A stretch of 26,053 bases of DNA from Anaerolineaceae bacterium (GTDB lineage: Bacteria; Chloroflexota; Anaerolineae; Anaerolineales; Anaerolineaceae), in assembly GCA_011620505.1 (NCBI GenBank), contig WOZA01000081.1:1-26053 (forward strand), in the 5' to 3' direction. The notes below the pieces were generated by a model. That model worked only from the letters and a program-made list of their open reading frames with translations. It had not been told where the DNA came from and searched no databases. Below are positions 7,389 to 14,744 of the stretch, one piece after another. Position 1 is the stretch's first letter, and every line of letters starts with the position of its first letter. Position numbers and translations under genes: made by a program.

Positions 7389-7593
7389 TTGTTAAATGCA
7401 CCTTTCCAGCCAGGAGATTGTCATCAACGGAAGAAGAATACTTATCAATCACGCTGAACATCTCATAATGTTGTTTGTTCATGACGATTTTAGGGGAAAT
7501 CACCACAAGCATGTTACCATTATCCTTGATAATGATGACATTTTCAATGAGTCGGTCATTACATAGCTTCAATATTTTATTTTGTGTGGCCAA
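7375..7593 (-). CDS. Doubtful small hypothetical ORF overlapping the flavoprotein start
   Basis: The frame stays open from 7689 to a TGA at 7375. It cannot reach into the dipeptidase gene (start 7672) without overlapping it, so a start near the TTG at 7593 (72 codons) is the most sensible choice; other TTG codons lie nearby. The sequence reads like a soluble protein (for example ENVIIIKDNG and MLVVISPKIV) with normal composition, but I recognise no family. It is richer in A+T than its neighbours. It overlaps the flavoprotein start by 14 nt, which would allow coupling. It could equally be a decayed gene or a chance open frame. Confidence 0.25.
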   Translation of the reverse strand: MATQNKILKLCNDRLIENVIIIKDNGNMLVVISPKIVMNKQHYEMFSVIDKYSSSVDDNLLAGKVHLTNGFD

Positions 7594-7641
7594 TAACCTG
7601 AAATCATTGCCTATGCTATCACAATTTTGAGCCAAATGGCA

Positions 7642-7665
7642 TATAATCAGAAAAAAATTTGAGGG
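7642..7665 (+). promoter_or_regulatory. Candidate -10 (TATAAT) and ribosome site of the dipeptidase cluster
   Basis: TATAAT at 7642-7647 is a perfect -10 match. A transcript would start near 7654 and carry GAGGG (7661-7665), 6 nt before the ATG at 7672. No convincing -35 lies 16-18 nt upstream. It would drive the six-gene plus-strand cluster that follows. Confidence 0.5.
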
Positions 7666-7671
7666 AAGAAC

Positions 7672-9042
7672 ATGTCCAGAACCCAACAAGCAATCCAGGA
7701 GTTTGAAAACTCAGAAGCTGAAAAGATGCGCATCTTTGACGCATTCTTACGGATTCCATCTGTTTCCGCAGACCCGGAAATGAAACCAAACCTACAGCAA
7801 GCAGCTGAATTCTTAAAGTCTTATTTTGAGAAACTCGGCATGGATGAGGTCAGAATTTATCCGACCGACTTACACCCCGTTGTTTTTGCCGAGAAGCGCT
7901 CAAGCCTGCCAGCTGCAAAAACCCTTCTGATCTATGGCCATTACGATGTGCAGCCACCGGATCCACTGGACTCCTGGATAACACCTGCGTTTGAGCCCAC
8001 CATTCGGGGTGAGAACCTTTATGCGCGGGGATCTTCGGACATGAAAGGTCAAATCATGGCGACCGTCTTCGCACTTGAGAGCGTTTTGAAGACTGGAGAA
8101 CTTCCGATCAACATAAAGTTCATTCTCGAAGGCGAAGAGGAGATCGGTTCCCCATCTCTGGACGACTTTATTCGTGATAATGCCGATTTACTGAAATGTG
8201 ACATGATCCTCAACCCGGATGCGGGCATGATAGACAAGGATCATCCCACCATTGTCTTCGGTTTGCGCGGACTGGTTTACTTTGAAGTGCGCATTGATGG
8301 CCCGAAAATGGATCTGCACTCCGGACTATTTGGCGGAAATGTAGCCAACCCTGCCAACGTTCTGGCAAAGATCATCGCCCAACTGCATAACCCGGATGGA
8401 ACTGTGGCAATTCCAGGATTCTATGACCGTGTTCGACCTCTAACTGAAGAAGATCGTAAGAAAATCGCCATGAATCCGACCAGCGAAGCTGATTTTCTGG
8501 AAGTAACCGGCGCACCTGCTTTAGCTGGCGAGCAAGGATATTCAATTCTTGAGCGCCAGGGAGCAAGACCAACTTTGGACGTGAACGGTCTCTATGCGGG
8601 TTTCATCGGCGAAGGTGCAAAAACCATCATTCCTGCTTATGCCAAAGCGAAAATCTCCTGCCGGTTGGTTCCAGACCAGGACCCTGATGAAATCTACGAA
8701 CTTGCTGAAAAGTACATTCGTTCCCTTGTTCCTGCGACAGTGAAAGTCAGCTTCATCAAGCACTCAGGCGGCCCCTCCTACCTGGCAGACGATGCTCCGG
8801 GATTACCTAACCTGATCCATGCTTTCAAGGAAACCTGGCAGAATGACGTGATCTTCAAGCGTGAAGGCGGAAGTATCCCCGTCGCGACGGTCATGCAGGA
8901 AGTTTTGGGTGTGAAGTCGATCCTCACCGGGCTTGGACTGCCCGATGACGGGATCCATTCCCCAAATGAGCATCTCCACCTGCCCACCTGGCGAAAAGGC
9001 ATAAAAGCCTATATCCGGTTCCTGACCAGCTTCGAGGCTTAA
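7672..9042 (+). CDS. M20-family dipeptidase/metallopeptidase
   Basis: This is a cytosolic di-zinc peptidase of the M20 family, closest in layout to carnosine-type dipeptidases (CNDP). Metal ligands and catalytic residues are visible: His90 and Asp92 in YGHYDVQP, bridging Asp123 in ARGSSDMKG, general base Glu156 and ligand Glu157 in EGEEEIGS, Asp183 in NPDAG, and His429 in HSPNEH. DLHSG (His215) belongs to the lid/dimerisation domain that completes the active site of the partner subunit. The 456-residue length matches the family. The start is supported by GAGGG at 7661-7665. It is the first gene of a tight cluster, 2 nt from the DUF1385 gene. Peptide hydrolysis fits the amino-acid fermentation suggested by the rest of the window. 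Exact dipeptide specificity is unknown. Confidence 0.92.
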   Translation: MSRTQQAIQEFENSEAEKMRIFDAFLRIPSVSADPEMKPNLQQAAEFLKSYFEKLGMDEVRIYPTDLHPVVFAEKRSSLPAAKTLLIYGHYDVQPPDPLDSWITPAFEPTIRGENLYARGSSDMKGQIMATVFALESVLKTGELPINIKFILEGEEEIGSPSLDDFIRDNADLLKCDMILNPDAGMIDKDHPTIVFGLRGLVYFEVRIDGPKMDLHSGLFGGNVANPANVLAKIIAQLHNPDGTVAIPGFYDRVRPLTEEDRKKIAMNPTSEADFLEVTGAPALAGEQGYSILERQGARPTLDVNGLYAGFIGEGAKTIIPAYAKAKISCRLVPDQDPDEIYELAEKYIRSLVPATVKVSFIKHSGGPSYLADDAPGLPNLIHAFKETWQNDVIFKREGGSIPVATVMQEVLGVKSILTGLGLPDDGIHSPNEHLHLPTWRKGIKAYIRFLTSFEA

Positions 9043-9044
9043 GC

Positions 9045-9974
9045 ATGGCGGGTAATCAAAAAGAGTTAAGACTGCCTTCCTACGGCGGCCAAGCCGTAAT
9101 GGAAGGGGTCATGATGCGCGGCAAACAGCATGTTGCCATGGCTGTGCGCGCGCCGGATGGTCAGATCCTCACTTACGAGGAGACACTCCCCGCTCTTTAC
9201 CGCTCAAAATGGATGAGTATTCCATTTCTGAGAGGCGTTTTAGGTTTGTGGGATTCTTTGAACCTGGGTATGCGCTTCCTTACCAAGTCCTCCAACATGG
9301 TCAATGGGGAAGATGAACAAATCGAAGGCAAGGATCTCGCACTTGCGATTTTGCTTTCCCTTGGGCTGGGTATTGGTCTCTTTTTCCTTTTACCAGCCCT
9401 GGTTACGGGTTGGTTGGACGGACCGCTCGGAATCGACCAATGGGGAACGCTTGGCAACTGGCTGAGCAACCTGCTGGAAGGGTTGATTCGTCTCACCCTC
9501 CTGGTGGTTTACCTTGCGGTGGTTGGCAGAATGCCGGAAATTCGACGGGTTTTTTCCTATCATGGCGCGGAACACAAAACCATCAACGCTTTTGAAGCCG
9601 GTGCGGAACTGACCCCGAAAAACGTGAGCGAATTCAGCCTCGTTCATCCGCGCTGCGGCACATCTTTTATGCTCACGCTGGTGTTGATCTCAATTCTGTT
9701 TTTCAGCCTGCTTGGTCCTTTACCCCTGCATTGGCGCTTGCTGACACGCATCCTGCTGCTACCGGTGGTTTCGGGACTGGCTTATGAATATATCCGTTTT
9801 GCTGCCAGGCACATGGATGATTCCGCGCTTGTGCGCGCGTTGATCAAGCCCAATCTCGCCTTGCAGAAGTTGACCACCCGTGAGCCCTCGGAAGACATGC
9901 TTGAGGTATCCATTAAAGCCTTCAACCTGATGTACGAGGCAGAACAGAAAGGCTCTGAAGTCACGTCCGCATGA
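9045..9974 (+). CDS. DUF1385 (YqhQ-like) integral membrane protein
   Basis: The 309-residue protein has the full DUF1385 signature: GGQAVMEGVMMRG (residues 14-26), YHGAEHKTINAFE (172-184) and HPRCGTSF (201-208). Membrane segments are likely at about 98-122, 147-163, 207-225 and 232-251. The conserved His, Glu and Cys residues near membrane borders suggest a metal or catalytic site, but I know of no established biochemical function. GAGG at 9033-9036 precedes the start by 8 nt. It begins 2 nt after the dipeptidase stop, and its own stop overlaps the comEA start in ATGA, so it is translated together with comEA. The pairing may hint at an envelope or DNA-uptake link, which is inference only. Confidence 0.85.
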   Translation: MAGNQKELRLPSYGGQAVMEGVMMRGKQHVAMAVRAPDGQILTYEETLPALYRSKWMSIPFLRGVLGLWDSLNLGMRFLTKSSNMVNGEDEQIEGKDLALAILLSLGLGIGLFFLLPALVTGWLDGPLGIDQWGTLGNWLSNLLEGLIRLTLLVVYLAVVGRMPEIRRVFSYHGAEHKTINAFEAGAELTPKNVSEFSLVHPRCGTSFMLTLVLISILFFSLLGPLPLHWRLLTRILLLPVVSGLAYEYIRFAARHMDDSALVRALIKPNLALQKLTTREPSEDMLEVSIKAFNLMYEAEQKGSEVTSA

Positions 9975-10552
9975 AGCCCTGGCAGCAGACTTTGGCCGGC
10001 TTTTTGCTCGGGTTGGTTGTGGTGGGCGCCATCCTCCTGGTGGTTTCCCCTCAAAGAGGGCAACCACTGGTGCTCGTCACTCACACACCCAACCTGACGC
10101 CAGACCCTACCGCTACGCCCAAACTTATCCGTATCCACGTAACTGGTTTAGTCAACATTCCGGGTGTCTACACCCTGCCAGAAACTGCGCGGTTGGAAGA
10201 CGCAATCCAAGCCGCAGGCGGACTACTGGAGGAAGCTGATGCCCAGTCGCTCAATCTTGCAGCCGCGTTAGAGGATGGTCAAAGGTTATACATTCCACCA
10301 GCACAGGATGCGACATTGACGACTGACGATAGAGGATTGAGTATAGAAACATCCGCATTGGTGAACATTAACACTGCCAGCTTTGCAGAATTGGACAGTC
10401 TGCCAGGAATCGGAGAGGTAAAAGCGCAGGCTATTCTTGATTACAGGCAGAAAAACGGTCTTTTCACCGCACTGGAAGATTTGATGAAAGTGGAAGGTAT
10501 CAGTCAATCGCTTTTTGAAAAGCTCGAGGGGATCATCACTCTCGGTGAATGA
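9971..10552 (+). CDS. comEA: ComEA-like DNA-binding protein (SLBB plus helix-hairpin-helix)
   Basis: ComEA is a membrane-anchored DNA receptor that pulls incoming DNA through the envelope during natural transformation. The 193-residue product has an N-terminal transmembrane anchor (about 8-26), a short Pro/Thr linker, an SLBB domain (about 53-108, with IHVTGLVNIPGVYTLP) and a double helix-hairpin-helix region (about 129-190) with VNINTASFAELDSLPGIG and a second hairpin around VEGIS. This matches Gram-positive ComEA in order and size. Its ATG overlaps the DUF1385 stop by 4 nt. ComEC is not in the window, so competence itself is unproven. SLBB-HhH proteins without competence roles exist. Confidence 0.85.
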   Translation: MKPWQQTLAGFLLGLVVVGAILLVVSPQRGQPLVLVTHTPNLTPDPTATPKLIRIHVTGLVNIPGVYTLPETARLEDAIQAAGGLLEEADAQSLNLAAALEDGQRLYIPPAQDATLTTDDRGLSIETSALVNINTASFAELDSLPGIGEVKAQAILDYRQKNGLFTALEDLMKVEGISQSLFEKLEGIITLGE

Positions 10553-10577
10553 GAGAACAGGCAGAGACAGGTATAAT
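10549..10577 (+). promoter_or_regulatory. Candidate promoter of yqeY (leaderless start)
   Basis: TATAAT at 10572-10577 is a perfect -10 preceded by AGG, and ATGAGA (10549-10554) matches the -35 at 4 of 6 positions with a 17-nt spacer. Only 6 nt separate the -10 from the ATG at 10584, so transcription would start at or next to the start codon. This would give the downstream yqeY-pgpH-ybeY genes a promoter of their own inside the larger cluster. Confidence 0.5.
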
Positions 10578-10583
10578 AAAACT

Positions 10584-11030
10584 ATGAATATAAAAGAACG
10601 CTTGCAAACAGACCTAATCCAAGCCATGAAAACTCACGACGAAACCAAAAAGTGGGTAATCAAAATGATCAAAGCAGCTATTCAACTCGCAGAAGTTGCC
10701 AAGGGCCAGGAACTTGACCAGGACGAAATCATGGCAATCATTCAGAAGGAAATCAAAACCCGCCAGGAAGCCAAGGCTGACGCAGAGAAGGCTCATCGTG
10801 AAGATCTGGTGGCGCAAGCTGACCAGGAAATTGCCTGCTTAAAGACTTACCTGCCAGCACAATTGAACGCGGAAGAACTGAAAGAGCTGGTACGCAGCGT
10901 GATCGCAGAATGCAATGCGACCTCGATCAAGGACATGGGTGTTGTAATGAAGACTCTCCAACCTCTACTGGCAGGAAGAGCCAGCAATGCTGAAGCCAGC
11001 CAAGTGGTGCGGGAACTTCTGACAGGATAG
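10584..11030 (+). CDS. yqeY: GatB/YqeY-family protein
   Basis: YqeY proteins resemble the tail domain of the GatB subunit of the tRNA-dependent amidotransferase, but their own role is not settled. The 148-residue product starts MNIKERLQTD and shows the family landmarks: helical N-terminal half, EIMAIIQKEIKTRQEA, TYLPAQL (about 92-98) and KDMGVVMKTL (about 119-128). The length matches the family closely. The frame is open 23 codons further upstream, but that part lies inside the end of comEA and has no family similarity, so the ATG at 10584 is used. It has no ribosome site; the TATAAT 6 nt ahead suggests a leaderless mRNA. pgpH follows after 4 nt. Confidence 0.88.
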   Translation: MNIKERLQTDLIQAMKTHDETKKWVIKMIKAAIQLAEVAKGQELDQDEIMAIIQKEIKTRQEAKADAEKAHREDLVAQADQEIACLKTYLPAQLNAEELKELVRSVIAECNATSIKDMGVVMKTLQPLLAGRASNAEASQVVRELLTG

Positions 11031-11034
11031 TTGC

Positions 11035-13173
11035 ATGGCAAGAAAGTCAACCACAGACAAATTAAGCGAAACAAGCACCCATGGAGTGATCAACGGCATC
11101 ATTCTGGCACTTGCATGCTTATTAGCCTTTGGTTGCCTTGTGTTGCCTGATATCCTGAGCGACCAAAACGAGGCAGTCCGGATCGGCCAGGTTGCCCCAC
11201 AGGAAATTACCGCTCCCTTTTCAATCACATTTGAATCCAAGGTCTTCACTGATCAGGCTCGCAAAGAAGCAGCAGCCGAAGTGGAACCAGTTTTTCTTCC
11301 GGCAGATCCAAGCATCGCAAAAGCGCAGCTTGAAACCTTGAATAATGCTCTCTACTTCTTCACGTCCGTTCGCAACGACAAATTTTCGACCCGACAGCAA
11401 AAAATTAACGACATGCGTTCAGCTGACAAGCTTACGCTTAAGGATGAGGCTTACGAAGCTATTTTGAATCTCACGGATGAAGATTGGCAAGCCATCAGCG
11501 CGGAAGCAAATCGAGTGCTCGAGTTGGTTTTGCGCGACAGCATACGCAACGACCAGATCGGTCGTACGCGCAGCAATCTGCCGGCTGTCATCGATTTCGG
11601 ATTCAAAAGCGATCAAACCCAGTTGATTACCATGATCGTCTCGCCCCTGATCGTCCCGACCAGTTTGTTCAGCGAAGAACAGACCCAGCAAGCCAGGGAA
11701 GTAGCCAGAAACAGTGTGGAACCAATCACCAGGCAGATTATGGCCGGTGAGGTCCTGGTGCGTCGGGGTCAAATTATTGGGCCAGCTGACCTGGAAGCCT
11801 TGAATGTTTTCGGATTAGGTGAACCAGAGAACCGCAGCGATCTGTTGATCACCAGCGGAATCCTGGTTGCCATCTGCGGATTGATCTGCGCGATGTACTA
11901 CAATCGTCAACGGAAGATTCCAGTCCTGACAGAAACCAGGACGATCATCCTGGTGGCTGCATTCTTCCTGGTGTTTCTCGGATTGGCACGCTTCCTGGTT
12001 ATAGACCGTACCGTTATTCCCTGGCTCTTTCCAATCGCAGCCTTTGGTTTGACCATCGCTATTGTTTTGCGGCTTGACACTGGCATGCTTTTGAGCTTGC
12101 TATTGGCCGTCCTGACTGTCTTTGGTCATCCGCGAGACATGGAACTGGCTCTTTTTTACATTCTGCCGACCTTTGCTGGTATCTTCGTGATCGGGCGGGC
12201 GAGAAGGGTCAGCTCTTTTCTTGGTGCCGGCGCGGTTGTGAGCCTGGTCGGAACGGCGATTGTACTCATTTTCCGAATCGGCGATAACTTCACGGATTCG
12301 TGGGGGTTAGTTTCGCTCACAGCTTCAGCATTGTTAAATGGGCTTGCAGCTGGCACCCTGGCGATTCTCCTGGAATACATTTTCTCTTTTGTCCTGGATG
12401 TCCCCACTGCTCTGCAATTAATGGATATTTCCCGACCCGATCACCCCTTGATGCAGCATGTGCTTCAAACCATGCCTGGGTCCTACCAACACAGTCTGCA
12501 GGTTTCAAACCTGGCAGAACAGGCTGCTGAAGCCATCGGAGCGGACAGGCTTCTTGTCAGAGTTGGTGCACTCTACCACGACGTTGGAAAATCCGAGAAC
12601 CCGGGTTTTTTCATCGAAAATCAAGTGCGGGGCAATGTGGACCCCCACGATGATATTCCCCCGGAAGTTGCCGCTGCGACCATCATCAAGCACGTCACAG
12701 ATGGGGTCGCCCTTGCCAAACGGTATCGCCTGCCATCCAGGGTGATTGACTTCATCCGGGAACACCATGGTACATTGATGACCCGTTACCAGTATGGGAA
12801 AGCCCTGGCGAAAGCTGAAAATCCCGATGATGTCGATCAAACATTGTTTCGGTACCCAGGTCCAGCTCCCCGATCTAAAGAGACTGCCATCCTGATGCTC
12901 GCTGATGGCACCGAAGCCAGGTCTCGTGCTGAGAATGCCAGAACAGATGAAGAGATAATGGAAGTCATCAATTCGGTTATAAACGCCTGCAAGGACGCTG
13001 GTCAACTTGACAATACCGACCTGACACTCAAAGACCTGAGCACCATTCGAGACTCGTTCTTCCACACACTTCAGCGTTCCTACCATCCTCGCATTAAATA
13101 TCCTGAAACCCGGCGCGGAAAGACTGAACCGGTTCACATAACCAGTCAGACGCAAACCCCTGTTGAGAAATAG
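11035..13173 (+). CDS. pgpH: PgpH-type 7TM-HD membrane phosphodiesterase
   Basis: PgpH enzymes hydrolyse the second messenger c-di-AMP at the inner face of the membrane. The 712-residue protein follows the known order: one N-terminal membrane segment (about 18-38), an extracytoplasmic 7TMR-HDED domain (about 55-260), seven membrane helices (about 270-455) and a cytoplasmic HD domain (about 468-640). HD residues visible are His486 in PGSYQHS, His515-Asp516 in YHDVGK, His553 in IIKHV, and His577/His578 in REHHG, followed by the aspartate of MLADGTEA. ENQ (528-530) after the HD pair is also typical. AGGA at 11024-11027 precedes the ATG by 7 nt. The adjacent ybeY is a widely conserved neighbour. 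A c-di-AMP cyclase is not in the window, so the substrate is assigned from family knowledge. Confidence 0.9.
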   Translation: MARKSTTDKLSETSTHGVINGIILALACLLAFGCLVLPDILSDQNEAVRIGQVAPQEITAPFSITFESKVFTDQARKEAAAEVEPVFLPADPSIAKAQLETLNNALYFFTSVRNDKFSTRQQKINDMRSADKLTLKDEAYEAILNLTDEDWQAISAEANRVLELVLRDSIRNDQIGRTRSNLPAVIDFGFKSDQTQLITMIVSPLIVPTSLFSEEQTQQAREVARNSVEPITRQIMAGEVLVRRGQIIGPADLEALNVFGLGEPENRSDLLITSGILVAICGLICAMYYNRQRKIPVLTETRTIILVAAFFLVFLGLARFLVIDRTVIPWLFPIAAFGLTIAIVLRLDTGMLLSLLLAVLTVFGHPRDMELALFYILPTFAGIFVIGRARRVSSFLGAGAVVSLVGTAIVLIFRIGDNFTDSWGLVSLTASALLNGLAAGTLAILLEYIFSFVLDVPTALQLMDISRPDHPLMQHVLQTMPGSYQHSLQVSNLAEQAAEAIGADRLLVRVGALYHDVGKSENPGFFIENQVRGNVDPHDDIPPEVAAATIIKHVTDGVALAKRYRLPSRVIDFIREHHGTLMTRYQYGKALAKAENPDDVDQTLFRYPGPAPRSKETAILMLADGTEARSRAENARTDEEIMEVINSVINACKDAGQLDNTDLTLKDLSTIRDSFFHTLQRSYHPRIKYPETRRGKTEPVHITSQTQTPVEK

Positions 13174-13174
13174 C

Positions 13175-13639
13175 ATGCTCACTATAAAATCACGCCAGGC
13201 AATCCGAAAAGAATTAGATATAAAACGATTACAAAGAGCCGGTTCCACCGCCTGCAATCTGCTCGGGTTTGACCCCCAACCAGAAATCACCCTACAGCTC
13301 ACGGATGATCGGACCATTCGGGAATTCAACCGCCAATATCGTGGCATTGACGAAGCCACGGATGTACTTTCCTTCGAAAATGCTTTCATTGATCCTGAAA
13401 GCGGCGAAACGTACCTTGGTGACATCCTGATCTCATACGAAACGGCAAGGAGACAGGCAGAGGCCCGCGGATTAGAAATGATGGCGGAGATTGAAATGCT
13501 GCTGGTACATGGCATATTGCACCTGGCAGGTATGGATCATGCTTCGCGCTCCGAATGGGAAGAGATGTCCGCCCTGCAGGATGCCATCCTTAAAGAGTTG
13601 AACAATCCGATTCATAAAAGTATTCACGAACCCGTTTAG
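13175..13639 (+). CDS. ybeY: YbeY endoribonuclease (rRNA maturation/ribosome quality control)
   Basis: YbeY is a small metal-dependent endoribonuclease involved in 16S rRNA 3' maturation and ribosome quality control. The metal motif HGxLHLxGxDH is present as HGILHLAGMDH with histidines at 112, 116 and 122 of the 154-residue product. EATDVLSF (about 60-67) and LGDILIS (about 81-87) are the other conserved blocks. The ATG at 13175, 1 nt after the pgpH stop, is preferred. A TTG at 13163 in the same frame would add four residues and overlap pgpH. It is the last gene of the plus-strand cluster. The eight T residues after the stop (13646-13653) follow only a weak stem. Confidence 0.92.
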   Translation: MLTIKSRQAIRKELDIKRLQRAGSTACNLLGFDPQPEITLQLTDDRTIREFNRQYRGIDEATDVLSFENAFIDPESGETYLGDILISYETARRQAEARGLEMMAEIEMLLVHGILHLAGMDHASRSEWEEMSALQDAILKELNNPIHKSIHEPV

Positions 13640-13725
13640 TTCTTGTTTTTTTTGTTTGTAAAATCCCATTTTTCCCACTCAGCTAACAGGTTTTCCTTCC
13701 TCGATCAAGCTGAAAGCAATTTGTC

Positions 13726-13734
13726 TGGTACAAT
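13726..13734 (+). promoter_or_regulatory. Candidate extended -10 (TGG-TACAAT) of the ornithine operon
   Basis: TACAAT at 13729-13734 preceded by TGG forms a TGn extended -10, which can work without a good -35. Transcription would start near 13741, leaving a leader of about 77 nt before the argF start at 13818. A second weaker candidate, TAAAAT, lies at 13659-13664. Confidence 0.45.
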
Positions 13735-13745
13735 CCATCCAGGCG

Positions 13746-13773
13746 ATCGCACGGATCTTTATTTTCGTGCGAT
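13746..13773 (+). promoter_or_regulatory. Hairpin in the leader of the ornithine operon
   Basis: ATCGCACG (13746-13753) and CGTGCGAT (13766-13773) are perfect 8-bp complements around a 12-nt loop, close to the predicted transcript 5' end. No T tract follows, so it is not an intrinsic terminator. It may stabilise the mRNA, be a protein-bound operator, or form part of a leader control element; I cannot match it to a known riboswitch or to the ARG-box consensus. Confidence 0.45.
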
Positions 13774-13817
13774 TCTGTTCAACTTGCCAAATAAAAAAGG
13801 AGACCGTAGGAGTATAT

Positions 13818-14744
13818 ATGCATAAAGATTTCTTGGACATCATCGATTACACCCCCGAAGAGCTACTCGCATTGCTCGATTTAGCCGTTGAGCTGAAGAA
13901 GGAGTACCAGGAAGGTGGCAATCAGCCTACCCTGAAAGGTAAAGTGTTGGCAATGATTTTTCAGAAGCCTTCACTGCGTACCCGTGTCAGTTTTGACATG
14001 GGCATGCGCCACCTCGGTGGAGACGCGCTTTACCTCTCGCCAAATGAGATTGGTTTGGGCAAACGCGAATCCATTGCCGACATCGCCAGGGTACTCTCAG
14101 GCATGGTGCACGGCATCATGGCGCGCGTTTTTGAGCACCAACACGTGCTCGAGCTCGCGAAATGGGCATCCATTCCGGTTATCAATGGTCTGAGTGATTA
14201 CAGTCATCCCTGCCAGGCCATGGCAGATATCATGACCGTCTATGAAGAATTCGGCAAAATCAAAGATGTAAATATCACCTATGTGGGCGATGGCAATAAC
14301 GTGGCTGTTTCGCTGATGCAGATCGCTGCCAAACTGGGCGCGAATTTCACGATCGCAAATCCCGTGGATTACGACATGCCAGCACAAGCAATCGAAACTG
14401 TCAAACCGATTGCGGCTGCCAGCGGCAGCAAACTGACTTTCCTGCGCGATCCTCACGAAGCGGTTCACGGTGCTCAAGTAATCTATACGGACACCTGGAC
14501 CAGCATGGGCCAGGAAGAAGAAAGCGCTAAACGTGAATTGGTCTTCCCTCCATACCAGGTGAACGATCAGTTGGTCGCGGAAGCCAATCCGGAAGTCATT
14601 GTTATGCACTGTCTGCCCGCTCACCGAAACCAGGAAATTACAGACGAAGTCGCCGACGGACCGCACTCACGCTTGTTTCCGCAGGCACACAATCGTCTGC
14701 ATGCACAAAAGGCTATTCTGCAAACACTACTAGGAGAGAAATAA
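13818..14744 (+). CDS. argF: Ornithine carbamoyltransferase
   Basis: The enzyme transfers the carbamoyl group of carbamoyl phosphate to ornithine to give citrulline, in arginine synthesis or, run backwards, in arginine breakdown. In the 308-residue product the carbamoyl-phosphate loop is SLRTRVSF (residues 52-59), followed by SHPCQ (129-133), the ornithine-side DTWTSMGQE (225-233) and HCLP (264-267). DxxxSMG plus HCLP mark ornithine rather than aspartate carbamoyltransferase. The frame is open 17 codons upstream, but GGAG at 13809-13812 and the family N-terminus select the ATG at 13818. The next gene starts immediately after its stop. No carbamate kinase or arginine deiminase is present here, so direction of use is open. 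A relaxed or knotted carbamoyltransferase is unlikely given the clean motifs. Confidence 0.92.
   Translation: MHKDFLDIIDYTPEELLALLDLAVELKKEYQEGGNQPTLKGKVLAMIFQKPSLRTRVSFDMGMRHLGGDALYLSPNEIGLGKRESIADIARVLSGMVHGIMARVFEHQHVLELAKWASIPVINGLSDYSHPCQAMADIMTVYEEFGKIKDVNITYVGDGNNVAVSLMQIAAKLGANFTIANPVDYDMPAQAIETVKPIAAASGSKLTFLRDPHEAVHGAQVIYTDTWTSMGQEEESAKRELVFPPYQVNDQLVAEANPEVIVMHCLPAHRNQEITDEVADGPHSRLFPQAHNRLHAQKAILQTLLGEK

Noticed and set aside
12505..13515. Long open frame of 336 codons antisense to pgpH and ybeY
   Set aside because: It lies wholly opposite two well-supported genes, shows no recognisable motifs, and has no promoter or ribosome site; it is a by-product of codon bias.
13646..13653. 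Intrinsic terminator after ybeY (run of eight T)
   Set aside because: The preceding complement (GAAC with GTTC around the ybeY stop) is only about 4 bp and interrupted; the T run alone is not enough.
13640..13817. T-box or known riboswitch in the argF leader
   Set aside because: I find no T-box sequence, specifier loop or antiterminator and no terminator; only a simple 8-bp hairpin is supported.
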